Below, piece by piece: positions 16,370-24,979 of a stretch of DNA of 64,000 nt. Each line of letters begins with the position of its first letter. Position 1 is the first letter of the stretch. The DNA is from Collimonas arenae (GTDB taxonomy: Bacteria > Pseudomonadota > Gammaproteobacteria > Burkholderiales > Burkholderiaceae_D). The position numbers and the translations under genes were made by a program. The stretch spans positions 2,418,001 to 2,482,000 of the forward strand of contig NZ_CP009962.1 in assembly GCF_000786695.1 (NCBI RefSeq), in the 5' to 3' direction. A model generated the notes under the pieces. That model had not been told where the DNA came from. It worked only from the letters and a program-made list of their open reading frames with translations, and ran no database searches.

Positions 16370-17275
16370 TCAACCTTTGCGCCAATAGTCCGGCTGGGCG
16401 TAAGCGCGTCGCAAAAAGTCGACAAATACCCGGATCCGCAGAGGCAGGTGCCGCCGTTGCGCGAACACCGCGTAGATATCGTTGCCCGGCGCTGCAAATT
16501 CGTCCAGCACCGTCACCAGCTTGCCGGATTCGATCTCGCTGCCGACTTCCCACATCGAGCGCCAGGCCAGGCCTTTGCCGGCCAGCGCCCAGTCGTGCAG
16601 CACCTGACCATCGTTGCAGACCATGTTGCCTTCTACCTTGACGGTGACGATCTTGCCGTTCTGGCGGAAGCTCCAGCCGCGCTGGCTGCCTTCGCTGCTG
16701 ATCGCCAGGCAGTTATGCTTTTGCAGGTCATCTACGGTTCCCGGTTTGCCATGACGTTTGATATAGGCGGGAGAGGCCACCACGATGCGTTTGTTGTCCG
16801 CCAGCTTGGCGCCGACCAGCGACGAATCCGATAAGGAGGCAATGCGGATGGCGACGTCGATGCCTTCCCCAATCAGGTCGACCACGCGGTCGTTCAGGTT
16901 AAGGGTCAGGGTGACGTCGCGGTGTTCGGTGAGAAAAGAGGGCATCAGCGGCGCCACGTGCTGCCGTCCGAAACCCGCCGGGGCCGAAATCAGGAGATGG
17001 CCGCTGGCGTGGGCGCTGCGCTCGGAGACGGCGGACTCGGCATTTTCCAGGTCGGACAAGATGCGCTGGCAATCCTCCAGGAAGGCTTCGCCTTCATTGG
17101 TCAGCGCGATCTTGCGCGTGGTGCGTTGCAAAAGCTTCACACCGAGCCTTTCCTCTAACGCATCCAGGCGGCGTCCGATCATGGCTGGAGCGATGCCTTC
17201 GGCGCGGGCCGCGGCAGACAGGCTGCCTTTGGCGGCTACCTCGACAAACGTTGAGATTTGCTTGAATTGGTCCAC
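16370..17275 (-). CDS. LysR-family regulator divergent from aceB
   Basis: 301 residues from a GTG at 17275 (GAGG about 11 bases upstream; the N-terminus then reads M-DQFKQISTFVEVAAKGSL, the usual start in this family). An ATG at 17335 gives 20 extra residues and is the alternative. Helix-turn-helix at residues about 1-60 and an effector domain from about 90. It is divergent from the malate synthase gene, and LysR genes in this position commonly control the glyoxylate bypass, so it probably regulates aceB (inference). The intervening region contains TAAATC-N14-GATTTA (17364-17389), a possible LysR site. Confidence 0.85.
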   Translation of the reverse strand: MDQFKQISTFVEVAAKGSLSAAARAEGIAPAMIGRRLDALEERLGVKLLQRTTRKIALTNEGEAFLEDCQRILSDLENAESAVSERSAHASGHLLISAPAGFGRQHVAPLMPSFLTEHRDVTLTLNLNDRVVDLIGEGIDVAIRIASLSDSSLVGAKLADNKRIVVASPAYIKRHGKPGTVDDLQKHNCLAISSEGSQRGWSFRQNGKIVTVKVEGNMVCNDGQVLHDWALAGKGLAWRSMWEVGSEIESGKLVTVLDEFAAPGNDIYAVFAQRRHLPLRIRVFVDFLRRAYAQPDYWRKG

Positions 17276-17645
17276 TGCGTACGGTTGCCTCGATTTGTGG
17301 AAAGTCAGTGCTGTGATAAGCTCATTGCGGCCCACTTGTGACTAAAACGCATAGATCAAATGATAAATCGTTCAACCTATGATGATTTAGTTTAAATATA
17401 CTATATAGCGTAAAAATTAGATAATGCCATTCGGGATTTTGCATAGCCGACATGGTAAAAAACGGAATGTAGCGCCGCACAATATAAGAGGTTGTTGCAA
17501 ACACAGATGGCTAGGCGCTCCGACGAAGACAGTACGAGTAGTACGGCTAGGAGGAGCAACAACTCCAGGTGTGTTTGCAACAGCCTCTAAGTTGTGTGAG
17601 CGGTAGAAGAAACTGAACAATTCATAGAACTAACAGGAGTAGAGC
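17276..17645. other. Intergenic region between LysR gene and aceB
   Basis: 370 bases. The LysR-proximal part (17340-17450) is AT-rich with several TATA-like hexamers and the inverted repeat TAAATC-N14-GATTTA (17364-17389). The next 100 bases are the mini-element at 17488-17587. The last 58 bases before aceB show a strong ribosome-binding site (AGGAGT) but no convincing promoter, so the aceB promoter is probably inside or upstream of the element. No small gene is supported. Confidence 0.5.
17488..17587. mobile_element. Non-autonomous IS5-like mini-element (MITE), short copy
   Basis: A 100-bp element with terminal inverted repeats (left GAGGTTGTTGCAAACAC, right end the same inward with C for T) and a 3-bp duplication TAA at 17485-17487 and 17588-17590. 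It matches the element at 4404-4581 except for the 78-bp interior of that copy. Its ends can fold into one long hairpin. It sits 58 bases before the aceB start codon and so may influence aceB expression. Confidence 0.8.
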
Positions 17646-19232
17646 ATGACGCAACTGACACTGCCAGCAGGAATGGAAATCAACGGCGCGATCGAAGCTG
17701 GCTACGCGGAAATTCTGACCCCGGACGCGCTGGCGCTGGTCGCCAAGCTGAGCCGTGCTTTCGAAGTACACCGCCAGGAACTGCTGGCTGTGCGTGTCGA
17801 GCGCGCCAAGCGCCTGGATGCTGGCGAGCGTCCTGACTTCCTGCCTGAAACCGCGCATATCCGTAACGGTGACTGGAAGATCGCACCGATCCCGGCAGCG
17901 CTGGAATGCCGTCGCGTCGAAATCACCGGCCCGGTCGAGCGCAAGATGGTCATCAACGCCTTTAATTCGGGCGCTGACAGTTATATGACCGACTTCGAAG
18001 ATTCCAACTCGCCGGTCTGGGATAACCAGATCACCGGCCAGATCAATCTGCGCGACGCAATACGCAAAACCATTTCGCTGGAACAGAACGGTAAATCCTA
18101 CAAGCTCAATGACAAGGTCGCGACTCTGGTGGTGCGTCCGCGCGGTTGGCACCTGGATGAAAAACATGTGCTGGTCGACGGCAAGCGCATCTCGGGCGGT
18201 ATTTTCGATTTCGCCCTGTTTATGTTCCACAACGCCAAGGAGCAATTGGCGCGCGGCGCCGGTCCGTATTTCTATCTGCCGAAGATGGAATCGCATCTGG
18301 AAGCACGCCTGTGGAACGATATCTTCGTGATGACGCAAAACGAACTCGGCCTGCCGCAAGGCACCATCAAGGCTACCGTGCTGATCGAAACCATCCTGGC
18401 TGCTTTCGAGATGGATGAAATCCTGTACGAACTGCGCGAGCACAGCTCTGGCCTGAACGCCGGCCGCTGGGATTACATTTTCTCCTGCATCAAGAAGTTC
18501 AAGCTGGACAAGGATTTCTGCCTGGCTGATCGCGCCAAGGTCACCATGACTGCGCCGTTCATGCGCTCCTATGCGTTGCTGCTGCTGAAGACATGCCACA
18601 AGCGCAATGCGCCGGCGATCGGCGGTATGGCCGCACTGATCCCGATCAAGAACGATCCGGAAAAGAACGATATTGCCATGGGCGGCGTTCGTACCGACAA
18701 GGCGCGCGATGCGACCGACGGCTACGACGGTGGCTGGGTTGCCCATCCTGGACTGGTTGAATTGGCCATGACCGAATTCAAGAAAGTGCTGGGCGACAAG
18801 CCGAACCAGATCAGCAAGCAGCGCGAAGACGTCAATGTCAGCGCCGCCGACCTGCTCGATTTCAAGCCGGAAGCGCCAATCACCGAAGCCGGCCTGCGCT
18901 ACAACATCAACGTCGGCATCCACTACCTCGGTGCCTGGCTGGCCGGTAACGGTTGCGTACCGATCCACAACCTGATGGAAGATGCTGCTACCGCCGAAAT
19001 CAGCCGCGCGCAAGTCTGGCAATGGATCCGCTCGACCAAGGGTGTGCTGGAGGATGGCCGTAAGGTGACAGCCGAGATGGTCGTTGCGATGATTCCGGAA
19101 GAACTGCTCAAGGTTAAGGCGCTGGTGGGCGAAGGCGCTACTTATGACCGCGCAGCCAAGATCTTTGAGGAAATGTCGACTTCGGCTTCTTTTGCAGAGT
19201 TCCTGACGTTGCCGTTGTACGAAGAAATCTAA
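17646..19232 (+). CDS. aceB: Malate synthase A
   Basis: 528 residues; condenses glyoxylate and acetyl-CoA to malate in the glyoxylate bypass. Family motifs visible are [15 protein letters not shown], the catalytic-base region [31 protein letters not shown] and [19 protein letters not shown]. Length is typical for the A isoform rather than the longer GlcB. AGGAG lies 7 bases before the ATG. Isocitrate lyase is not in the window. A terminator follows the gene. The long antisense frame over this gene is a codon-bias shadow. Confidence 0.96.
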   Translation: MTQLTLPAGMEINGAIEAGYAEILTPDALALVAKLSRAFEVHRQELLAVRVERAKRLDAGERPDFLPETAHIRNGDWKIAPIPAALECRRVEITGPVERKMVINAFNSGADSYMTDFEDSNSPVWDNQITGQINLRDAIRKTISLEQNGKSYKLNDKVATLVVRPRGWHLDEKHVLVDGKRISGGIFDFALFMFHNAKEQLARGAGPYFYLPKMESHLEARLWNDIFVMTQNELGLPQGTIKATVLIETILAAFEMDEILYELREHSSGLNAGRWDYIFSCIKKFKLDKDFCLADRAKVTMTAPFMRSYALLLLKTCHKRNAPAIGGMAALIPIKNDPEKNDIAMGGVRTDKARDATDGYDGGWVAHPGLVELAMTEFKKVLGDKPNQISKQREDVNVSAADLLDFKPEAPITEAGLRYNINVGIHYLGAWLAGNGCVPIHNLMEDAATAEISRAQVWQWIRSTKGVLEDGRKVTAEMVVAMIPEELLKVKALVGEGATYDRAAKIFEEMSTSASFAEFLTLPLYEEI

Positions 19233-19271
19233 ATCCGCCCTGCGGCTCGGTGAGCCGTTTGCCTGAGAAAG

Positions 19272-19297
19272 AAGCCGGTCATACGACCGGCTTTTTT
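19272..19297 (+). terminator. Terminator after aceB
   Basis: Stem AAGCCGGTC/GACCGGCTT with loop ATAC followed by a run of T, 39 bases after the aceB stop. Confidence 0.92.
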
Positions 19298-19387
19298 ATT
19301 TTGATTCGAGTAGCTGTCCGACACCATTTGTGTGCGAAAAAATGAACGTGGCAATCCAACTTGCCTGGCCAAGTGAGAGCAGGGTGT

Positions 19388-20422
19388 CTAATAATTCACA
19401 TTGACGGTAACGGTATCGGAGTAGCTGTCGGGCCTGTAATTGGCGCCCGGTACGGTCGCGTAGACATTCAGTGGCTGGGCCAGACCTGTTCCCGTCCCCG
19501 CCTTGCCATTACCCACCGTCGTCGAAGTCGCTGTGTTGCCCCATACCGTTCCGCTGGGGCCTGGCGTGGAACTGAGCTGGTAAGGCACCTTGTCGGTGTT
19601 GCCGCCGATGGAACCCGACATGACGCCAGCTCCAGCGGTGTTGGCGTTTGAGGGTGAAAGGCCTACGAAATAAGGCGTGCCATTGGTGCACGTCACGTTG
19701 ATGCTGCTGCTGGCAGTGGTGTTGACCGCAGTCGACGGAATTGCACCGAAATTGACGTTATTGGTGGTGACAAGACAGAATTTTTGGACTGTCGCGGACG
19801 TGACAAACGTGGCGCTGCCAGTATTGAGTACGGTTGTGCCGCTCGAGCAAGAGCTCAGTGGCGTGTTGGCGTTGAGAGTGTAAGAGCCACTGACCGCGAC
19901 GCCCAGCGTGCTGTTATAAGTACTCGCCGGCGCGCTCGTCTGTGTGCCAGGTAGTTGTGCGTAGAACGGCGTATTGCCATTGACAGTGGTTGAGAAGAGC
20001 AGGCCGGCCGGAATGCTCACTGGAATAAGCAGCGGTGTCGGCGTTGTCGGCGTTGCGGTGGAACCCCATATTTGGCTATCTCCAGCATTGGTGTATATCT
20101 GGTAGTTCAGCGTATTGCTGCCACTACTTAGCAAACGTGGATTGGCCTGCGCGCCACCGGTGCCGGTATTAAGATTGAGGCACATCGCGATGTTAGCCTG
20201 GGGAGACAAAATAAGTCCCAAGATTCCCGTGCTAGTACAGGACCAAGCGACCGAGCCGCTGACATTGACGGTTCCGGTTGCGAAATCGATGGTGCCGAAC
20301 TGAACGTTAGCGATGGTGGGGTTGGGGCAATTGACTGACTGGGCCAGGGCCGAGCTTGGCAGGCTGACGCTGCCGAGTAGCAGCAGAACGAACAGCATCA
20401 TGCGTTTAAAGTGATTGCTCAT
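19388..20422 (-). CDS. Spore coat U domain protein, CsuE-like pilus tip subunit
   Basis: 344 residues from the ATG at 20422, which overlaps the usher stop (ATGA). Signal peptide MSNHFKRMMLFVLLLLGSVS...SSALA. Two spore-coat-protein-U (SCPU) domains follow, about residues 28-190 and 195-344; the second ends VTVNVNY, the typical terminal strand. Two-domain SCPU proteins at the end of such operons form the adhesive tip of archaic chaperone-usher (Csu) pili. Cys residues in each domain (CPNP, CTST, CSSG, CTNG) could form disulfides. It is the last gene of the operon. Confidence 0.85.
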   Translation of the reverse strand: MSNHFKRMMLFVLLLLGSVSLPSSALAQSVNCPNPTIANVQFGTIDFATGTVNVSGSVAWSCTSTGILGLILSPQANIAMCLNLNTGTGGAQANPRLLSSGSNTLNYQIYTNAGDSQIWGSTATPTTPTPLLIPVSIPAGLLFSTTVNGNTPFYAQLPGTQTSAPASTYNSTLGVAVSGSYTLNANTPLSSCSSGTTVLNTGSATFVTSATVQKFCLVTTNNVNFGAIPSTAVNTTASSSINVTCTNGTPYFVGLSPSNANTAGAGVMSGSIGGNTDKVPYQLSSTPGPSGTVWGNTATSTTVGNGKAGTGTGLAQPLNVYATVPGANYRPDSYSDTVTVNVNY

Positions 20423-22824
20423 GGCAATGCGTCCTTGTGACAAAGCAGAGGACCGATCGCAGGAATGGTCTTGCTCTCGTTGTGATAATCGAAGCTTGCC
20501 CGGCAATCCCCGGCGGGCATATGCACGATGAGCGTGTTGTGTTCATCCAACGTATCCAGATAGACCGTACCATCGAACCCGATTATCGCGCCGTTACTGC
20601 TCTGGCCGTTGATGGTCACCTGGCTGCCGAGCGGCAACGGCTCGCCTTCGGCGCCATGCAGAATCACCGAGGCGGCGCGTATCGGCGTGATGCCAAAGTG
20701 CACCAGAGTCCCGGCGCGGTCGGTCGGCGTGGCAAGCGCCTTGACGCGATCGATCCGTACATCCGCAGGAAGATCCATGGGATCGATGCTGATCTGGTTG
20801 TTCTGATAGGCATTCAGCGGCGAGACCAGCAGCATGCCGCGGCTGTCGGTTGTGCCGATCAGGTTGTTCTCAAGTTTCACCGGCACCTTGGCGACGCCAT
20901 CGGTGGATATCACGGCGAAACCATCATTGATATGCCGCGCCGCAAAGACATCGCTACCCATCAACACCAGCGCGCCGTCGGCGCCTGCATATCCGTAGCG
21001 CGTGTTGCCAACGGCGTTGACGCCGGCTTGCACCTGGCCATAGCGGCCCAGGTAGTCCAGCTCGCCCTGGCCGCCGTTCTGCTTATCACCCTGGCGCAAT
21101 GCTGCGCGCCAGCTGAGGCCGCCCTCACTCGGCGGCGACTGGCTCGCATTGAGGACCAGGCCAGTGCCAGTACTATCGTGCTGCAGACTGCTGCTTACCG
21201 TCACATTGCGCTCCATCGAGAAGGTAGCGACCAGGAAGACGCTTCGTTCCGCCGCCTTATCCAGATTCTGATTGAGGTTCAGGCTCAGCGACGCTGACTG
21301 TCCCATGGATTTGGACCAATTTGCGTTGACATAGCGGGTGGCGTCCTGCAACGGGTAGCGCAGGTGTATGTAGCTAAGGCTGAAGTTGCCTAGGTGTTTG
21401 GTGCTGTAACCGGCTGCCATCTGCGCGCTGACGCTGGGCGGCGGCGGGCCGTAGAGTGTGGCCACGTCGCTGTAGTCGCCTGTGGTACGAATTCCGCTAC
21501 CGCTGAAATTGAAGCGGTCGTTGCGCCAGCTGTAGCCCAGCGAGTACAACGTACCGCTTTGGCCTGCATGGTCGCTGCGGGCCAGCGATCCGGAAACCAC
21601 GCCGCCGGCGCTGCCCAGCAACAAGGCACCGCCGCCGCCCGCGTTGATCAGGCCGCGGGTGGCTTCAGCATGCGCTTCCATCGTCATGTTGTTACTGACG
21701 CCGTAGCGCCAGGTGCCGCTGCCGGTGGGGTCATGGCTATAGCCGAACGATTCCAGCCCGTAGTTTTCGCGCACTACGCCGAATTCCGCCGACCAGTCGG
21801 ACAACCCTTTCTGCAGCAGCCGGTGTTCGTCGTACAACGAGAAATTGAGTGTGGTGCTGCGGCCCAGTGTATCGGTCAGTACCACCTGCGCGTTGCCTGC
21901 GCCACTGATGTTGGGAATCGTGCTGAGCTGGAACGGTCCGGCCGGTACCTTGCCGTTATATTGCTGGATGCCGTTGACATACAACTGCACATTGGACGGC
22001 AAAGTGGCGGAACCGATGAATGACGGCAGCGGCGCCGTAATCAGATAGGGCTGCAAGGCGAAATTGGTACCCAGTTGTACACCTGCGATGCGGGTGGCGC
22101 GCGACCAAGACAATGCGTCGGTCAATGTGTCGCCGATCCGCAGGGTCAACCGGCTGTCCGGAAACGAAGTGCTCCAGCTGGTATCGAGGCGCACGGAACG
22201 GTTTTGCCAGTGATCGCCAGCGCTGCGGGTAGCCTGTGAGAGGGCAGTGGAACTCAGTACGCCACTGTCGTTAAATGCGCGTATTTCGGTGAACGCGCTC
22301 ACGCTGCTGCTACCGTTCTGGCCACCGGTGCCGTAGATGTTGTAGTTCAACAGGACGCCGGGCGAGGCTGTGGCGCGTGGGCGGTTGTTCTCAGGCGCAT
22401 TGAGCACTGTCGTGTCCAGCTTGAGTATTTGCAAGGGCGCATTGATCGTCACGGCCTGGCGACTGGCTTCATAGTTGACTTCCACCCCTTGCATGCCGCC
22501 CAGGCGTACCGGATCCGGTGTATTGGCCGGCAGGACGAAACCAATCTGGCGCAGAGTCTCGGTACTGGCCCATAGTTCACCGTTAAGGTAGCCGAAATGT
22601 ACGAGGCCACCGTCGGCGCCATTGAGAGTGACTTCAAGGTACAGATCGGTGCCGCCGAGACGAACTACGCTATCGCTATTGACGGAGATAAGCTTGGTAT
22701 GTGCTACCTGGTCTGCTGTGGCCGTATCGGCGGCATAGCTGCCGGAAACAAGCAAGCTTTGCAGCAGAATGAGCTCAGCGAGAGCGGTCGGCCAGCGAAA
22801 GATGTTGCGCGCTCTTCGCACCAT
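20419..22824 (-). CDS. Outer-membrane usher, Csu/archaic type
   Basis: 801 residues. Forms the outer-membrane pore through which chaperone-subunit complexes are assembled. N-terminal signal peptide (MVRRARNIFRWPTALAELILLQSLLVSGSYA), N-terminal subunit-binding domain, then a 24-strand barrel with the plug (FALQPYLITAPLPSFIGSATLPSNVQLYVNG) and C-terminal domains ending RASFDYH. A GAGG site precedes the ATG at 22824. This start overlaps the chaperone gene by 50 bases, which is longer than usual but both reading frames look genuine there. Length fits the archaic (sigma) usher family. Confidence 0.92.
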   Translation of the reverse strand: MVRRARNIFRWPTALAELILLQSLLVSGSYAADTATADQVAHTKLISVNSDSVVRLGGTDLYLEVTLNGADGGLVHFGYLNGELWASTETLRQIGFVLPANTPDPVRLGGMQGVEVNYEASRQAVTINAPLQILKLDTTVLNAPENNRPRATASPGVLLNYNIYGTGGQNGSSSVSAFTEIRAFNDSGVLSSTALSQATRSAGDHWQNRSVRLDTSWSTSFPDSRLTLRIGDTLTDALSWSRATRIAGVQLGTNFALQPYLITAPLPSFIGSATLPSNVQLYVNGIQQYNGKVPAGPFQLSTIPNISGAGNAQVVLTDTLGRSTTLNFSLYDEHRLLQKGLSDWSAEFGVVRENYGLESFGYSHDPTGSGTWRYGVSNNMTMEAHAEATRGLINAGGGGALLLGSAGGVVSGSLARSDHAGQSGTLYSLGYSWRNDRFNFSGSGIRTTGDYSDVATLYGPPPPSVSAQMAAGYSTKHLGNFSLSYIHLRYPLQDATRYVNANWSKSMGQSASLSLNLNQNLDKAAERSVFLVATFSMERNVTVSSSLQHDSTGTGLVLNASQSPPSEGGLSWRAALRQGDKQNGGQGELDYLGRYGQVQAGVNAVGNTRYGYAGADGALVLMGSDVFAARHINDGFAVISTDGVAKVPVKLENNLIGTTDSRGMLLVSPLNAYQNNQISIDPMDLPADVRIDRVKALATPTDRAGTLVHFGITPIRAASVILHGAEGEPLPLGSQVTINGQSSNGAIIGFDGTVYLDTLDEHNTLIVHMPAGDCRASFDYHNESKTIPAIGPLLCHKDALP

Positions 22825-23542
22825 TGATCATCGCCTCGAGAGTGCCGCCAGCGGCAAAGACTGCTGCGGATGGCTTGAGCATCCAACGCATGGTTGCGCC
22901 GGGTAGAACGTAGCCAAGCAAGCCTGGGGTGATTTCAGTGCGACGACCGGTGGGATCGACGTAATTCAATCCGGCCAGCTGGGCATGGCTGCCACCGCGA
23001 TTGCTGACCACCAGCATCACATGATCGCCATCGCGTTCCAGGCTCCATTGCAGCTGCGATGGAGCAATAGAAGTCGCTACAGGTTCGACAAAAATGGGGA
23101 CCGAGTAATGCAACACAAACTGCAGTCCCTTCTTGCTTGGTGTGTCGAACTGCTGTTCTTTTTTGCCTGACGTGTCGATCGGTAGTTCGTCAATCGCCAG
23201 CCGGTAGGCATCTTCCACCGCATCGGCACCATTGGGTGGCGCACCGGTCCGGATGATCCGGATCAGCTGGCGTTCGCCAATTCCCAGCTCGAGCATCGGC
23301 GGACTGATCACCAGGCCGCGAGACGGCGTAAGCTGATCGCCCTGGCCGTCTTGCGTCCAGTGGTATACGCGTACCTGTGCATGCACCACGTTGTCGCCGG
23401 TGTTGCTGAGCCATAGCCCGTCGGCGTTTTGCGTAGCCTTCAGGCTGACGGTAGTAGGTGCTACCTGCAAGCCGCTGGCGTCAACTTTTCCGACGGCAGC
23501 TAGCAGGCAGATCAGCAGACTGCCGCACAATGCATATCGCAA
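22775..23542 (-). CDS. Periplasmic pilus chaperone, CsuC-like
   Basis: A PapD-like two-domain chaperone that donates a strand to SCPU-type subunits. Core motifs are LQVAPTTVSL (first strand), QVRVYHWTQDGQGDQLTPSRGLVISPPML and RQLIRIIRTG, and a second domain ending in VLPGATMRWMLKP. The start is uncertain: no ATG lies near the expected signal peptide (LRYALCGSLLICLLAAVGKVDA), so a TTG at 23542 was chosen, 23 bases after the preceding subunit gene. The frame is open further upstream, but that part is a shadow of the subunit gene. About 255 residues. Confidence 0.85.
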   Translation of the reverse strand: MRYALCGSLLICLLAAVGKVDASGLQVAPTTVSLKATQNADGLWLSNTGDNVVHAQVRVYHWTQDGQGDQLTPSRGLVISPPMLELGIGERQLIRIIRTGAPPNGADAVEDAYRLAIDELPIDTSGKKEQQFDTPSKKGLQFVLHYSVPIFVEPVATSIAPSQLQWSLERDGDHVMLVVSNRGGSHAQLAGLNYVDPTGRRTEITPGLLGYVLPGATMRWMLKPSAAVFAAGGTLEAMINGAKSAQHLSLADRSR

Positions 23543-23565
23543 CCAGGCGTGTTTTATGGAAGAAA

Positions 23566-24093
23566 TCAGAAGTTCACGTTGACGGTGACGGTATCGGCAT
23601 AGCTGTCCGGCGTGAAATTGGCGCTGGCAGCCGTGGCGTAGACGTTCAGCGATTGCGGCAGGCCGGTACCGGTGCCGGCTACTCCATTGCCGACCGTGGT
23701 CGAGGTGGCTGTGTTGCCCCACACAGGACCCGTGGCGCTAGTTTGATTCAGTTGATACGGCACCAAGTCAGCAGAAATCGCATCGGTCGTACTCATGGCG
23801 CCACTGCCGGTAGTGGTGCCGCCGTTGGCGGCTGACGGCGCAAGGCCAACATAGTACGGCGTAAGTTTTGAACATGTCACGCTGATAGTGTTGGTGCCGG
23901 TAGTATTCACGGCACTGGAACTCACTGTGCCTAAATTGATGTTGGAAGCGGCGCCAGCCGTCACGGAACATGCCTTCTGGATTGTGATCAACACCTGGAA
24001 GGTGGCCGTGGCTGGGCTGGCGGCAGTGGCAGGAAGAACAAAACCACCAGTGACAAGTAAAGCGGAGGCAAACAGTATCTTGTTGCACGACAT
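23566..24093 (-). CDS. Spore coat U domain protein, CsuA/B-like major pilus subunit
   Basis: 175 residues from the ATG at 24093 (GGGAG 8 bases upstream; the frame before it begins at a TTG). Signal peptide MSCNKILFASALLVTGGFVLPATA, then one SCPU domain with the paired cysteines (KACSV, VTCSK) and the terminal strand SYADTVTVNVNF. Single-domain SCPU proteins at the head of Csu operons form the rod. The C-terminal sequence is very similar to the second domain of the tip protein (both have the motif TVWGNTATSTTVGNG or PVWGNTATSTTVGNG). First gene of the operon. Confidence 0.88.
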   Translation of the reverse strand: MSCNKILFASALLVTGGFVLPATAASPATATFQVLITIQKACSVTAGAASNINLGTVSSSAVNTTGTNTISVTCSKLTPYYVGLAPSAANGGTTTGSGAMSTTDAISADLVPYQLNQTSATGPVWGNTATSTTVGNGVAGTGTGLPQSLNVYATAASANFTPDSYADTVTVNVNF

Positions 24094-24365
24094 GACGTCA
24101 TCTCCCAATGGGTATTTTTAAGAAAAACCTCGAACTAGCATCAGTTTTCCAGCTCGCCACCATTGCAATAACTTGGATATTTTTTTGTGGAACATTCACC
24201 GTTAGATATTTTCCTCAGTGAAATATTCGCTTGTGATTATATTGAGGCCTTAAAGGAAGCGTCGTCAAGTAACATTTGGTTTTTTATTGAAAACATATGA
24301 GTGCCAGTAAATTATAAAATTTCTTGTCGGAGTCAATGAATATCATGCGAGAAGGCTGGCAGTTA

Positions 24366-24390
24366 ATTGTTGCATTTGTAATGCAACAAT
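24366..24390. promoter_or_regulatory. NsrR-like operator upstream of nsrR
   Basis: A perfect palindrome with 10-base arms and a 5-base centre: ATTGTTGCAT - TTGTA - ATGCAACAAT. Its core GCATTTGTAATGC matches the published NsrR consensus (TGYATTTNAAATRCA) at most positions. It covers the -35 box of the nsrR promoter, so binding should block transcription (autorepression). Confidence 0.75.
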
Positions 24391-24398
24391 AATATAAT
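24370..24398 (+). promoter_or_regulatory. nsrR promoter
   Basis: TTGCAT (24370-24375) and TATAAT (24393-24398) are separated by exactly 17 bases. The -35 box lies inside the palindromic operator. The ATG of nsrR is 50 bases after the -10 box. Confidence 0.75.
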
Positions 24399-24448
24399 GG
24401 TCCCATCGCGGAAATATTCCCCGCCTTCATTCAGCAGGGAGCAGAGCC

Positions 24449-24895
24449 ATGCAATTCACCAAATTCACTGATTTCGGTTTGCGCGTCCTGATGTATCTGG
24501 CGGCAACTCCGGAGCAGGGCATGATTACCGTGGGCGAGCTGGCCGTCCAGTTCGATATTCCCAAGAACCATCTGAACAAGGTCGTCAATCGCCTGGTCAA
24601 GCTGGGATGGATCAGTGCGACGCCGGGCCGCAACGGCGGCTTGCGGATGGCGCAAGCGCCGGCCAGCCTGCATCTGGGCGATATCCTGAGTGCGCTGGAA
24701 GGAGACAAGGGCTTGGTAGATTGCGATGAGCCGCCTTGCGTACTGCGCGGCAGCTGTCATTTGAAGCGCGTGCTGGATATCGGCCAGCGGGAATTCTACG
24801 CTGGCATGAACCGGCACAGCTTGGCCGAACTGGTCTCGCCGCCTACCTCTACCGTGATTGCGCGCATGCATTTCCAGCCGATGGCAATTGCCTGA
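24449..24895 (+). CDS. nsrR: Rrf2-family nitric-oxide-sensing repressor NsrR
   Basis: 148 residues. N-terminal winged helix (MQFTKFTDFGLRVLMYLA, then NHLNKVVNRLVKLGWI) and three cysteines C92, C97 and C103 with spacing C-X4-C-X5-C, the same as the [Fe-S] ligands of E. coli NsrR. NO destroys the cluster and lifts repression of NO-detoxifying genes. The gene for the NO dioxygenase Hmp follows directly, and both genes carry a matching palindromic operator, which makes NsrR rather than IscR or another Rrf2 protein the best call. A terminator separates it from hmp. Confidence 0.93.
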   Translation: MQFTKFTDFGLRVLMYLAATPEQGMITVGELAVQFDIPKNHLNKVVNRLVKLGWISATPGRNGGLRMAQAPASLHLGDILSALEGDKGLVDCDEPPCVLRGSCHLKRVLDIGQREFYAGMNRHSLAELVSPPTSTVIARMHFQPMAIA

Positions 24896-24912
24896 TTCTA
24901 CTGAAGGCCGGA

Positions 24913-24937
24913 GCGCCGCCTGGCGGCGCATTTTTTT
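24913..24937 (+). terminator. Terminator between nsrR and hmp
   Basis: Stem GCGCCGC/GCGGCGC with a 3-base loop followed by A and seven T, 18 bases after the nsrR stop. It implies that hmp has its own promoter. Confidence 0.85.
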
Positions 24938-24943
24938 AATCTA

Positions 24944-24968
24944 ATTGTAGTATTTTAAATGTCACAAT
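24944..24968. promoter_or_regulatory. Second NsrR-like operator, upstream of hmp
   Basis: A 25-base imperfect palindrome centred on 24956: outer arms ATTGT/ACAAT and core ATTT-T-AAAT pair perfectly, with three mismatched bases between on each side. The core is identical to the NsrR consensus centre ATTTNAAAT. It ends 11 bases before the hmp start codon, overlapping the place where a promoter must lie. Confidence 0.7.
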
Positions 24969-24979
24969 AGGAGTTGATT

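Larger units (their letters stand above)
24094..24448. promoter_or_regulatory. Divergent control region of the Csu pilus operon and nsrR
   Basis: 355 AT-rich bases. The right-hand 85 bases hold the nsrR promoter and operator (listed separately). The rest must contain the promoter for the pilus operon on the minus strand; several AT-rich hexamers are present but none stands out. No coding frame is supported. Confidence 0.5.

Noticed and set aside
17622..19022. 466-codon open frame antisense to aceB
   Set aside because: It mirrors the codon bias of aceB, has no recognisable domains or start signals, and the sense gene is certain.
23543..23722. Upstream extension of the pilus chaperone frame
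   Set aside because: It lies inside the subunit gene in another frame and encodes His/Arg-rich sequence without a signal peptide.
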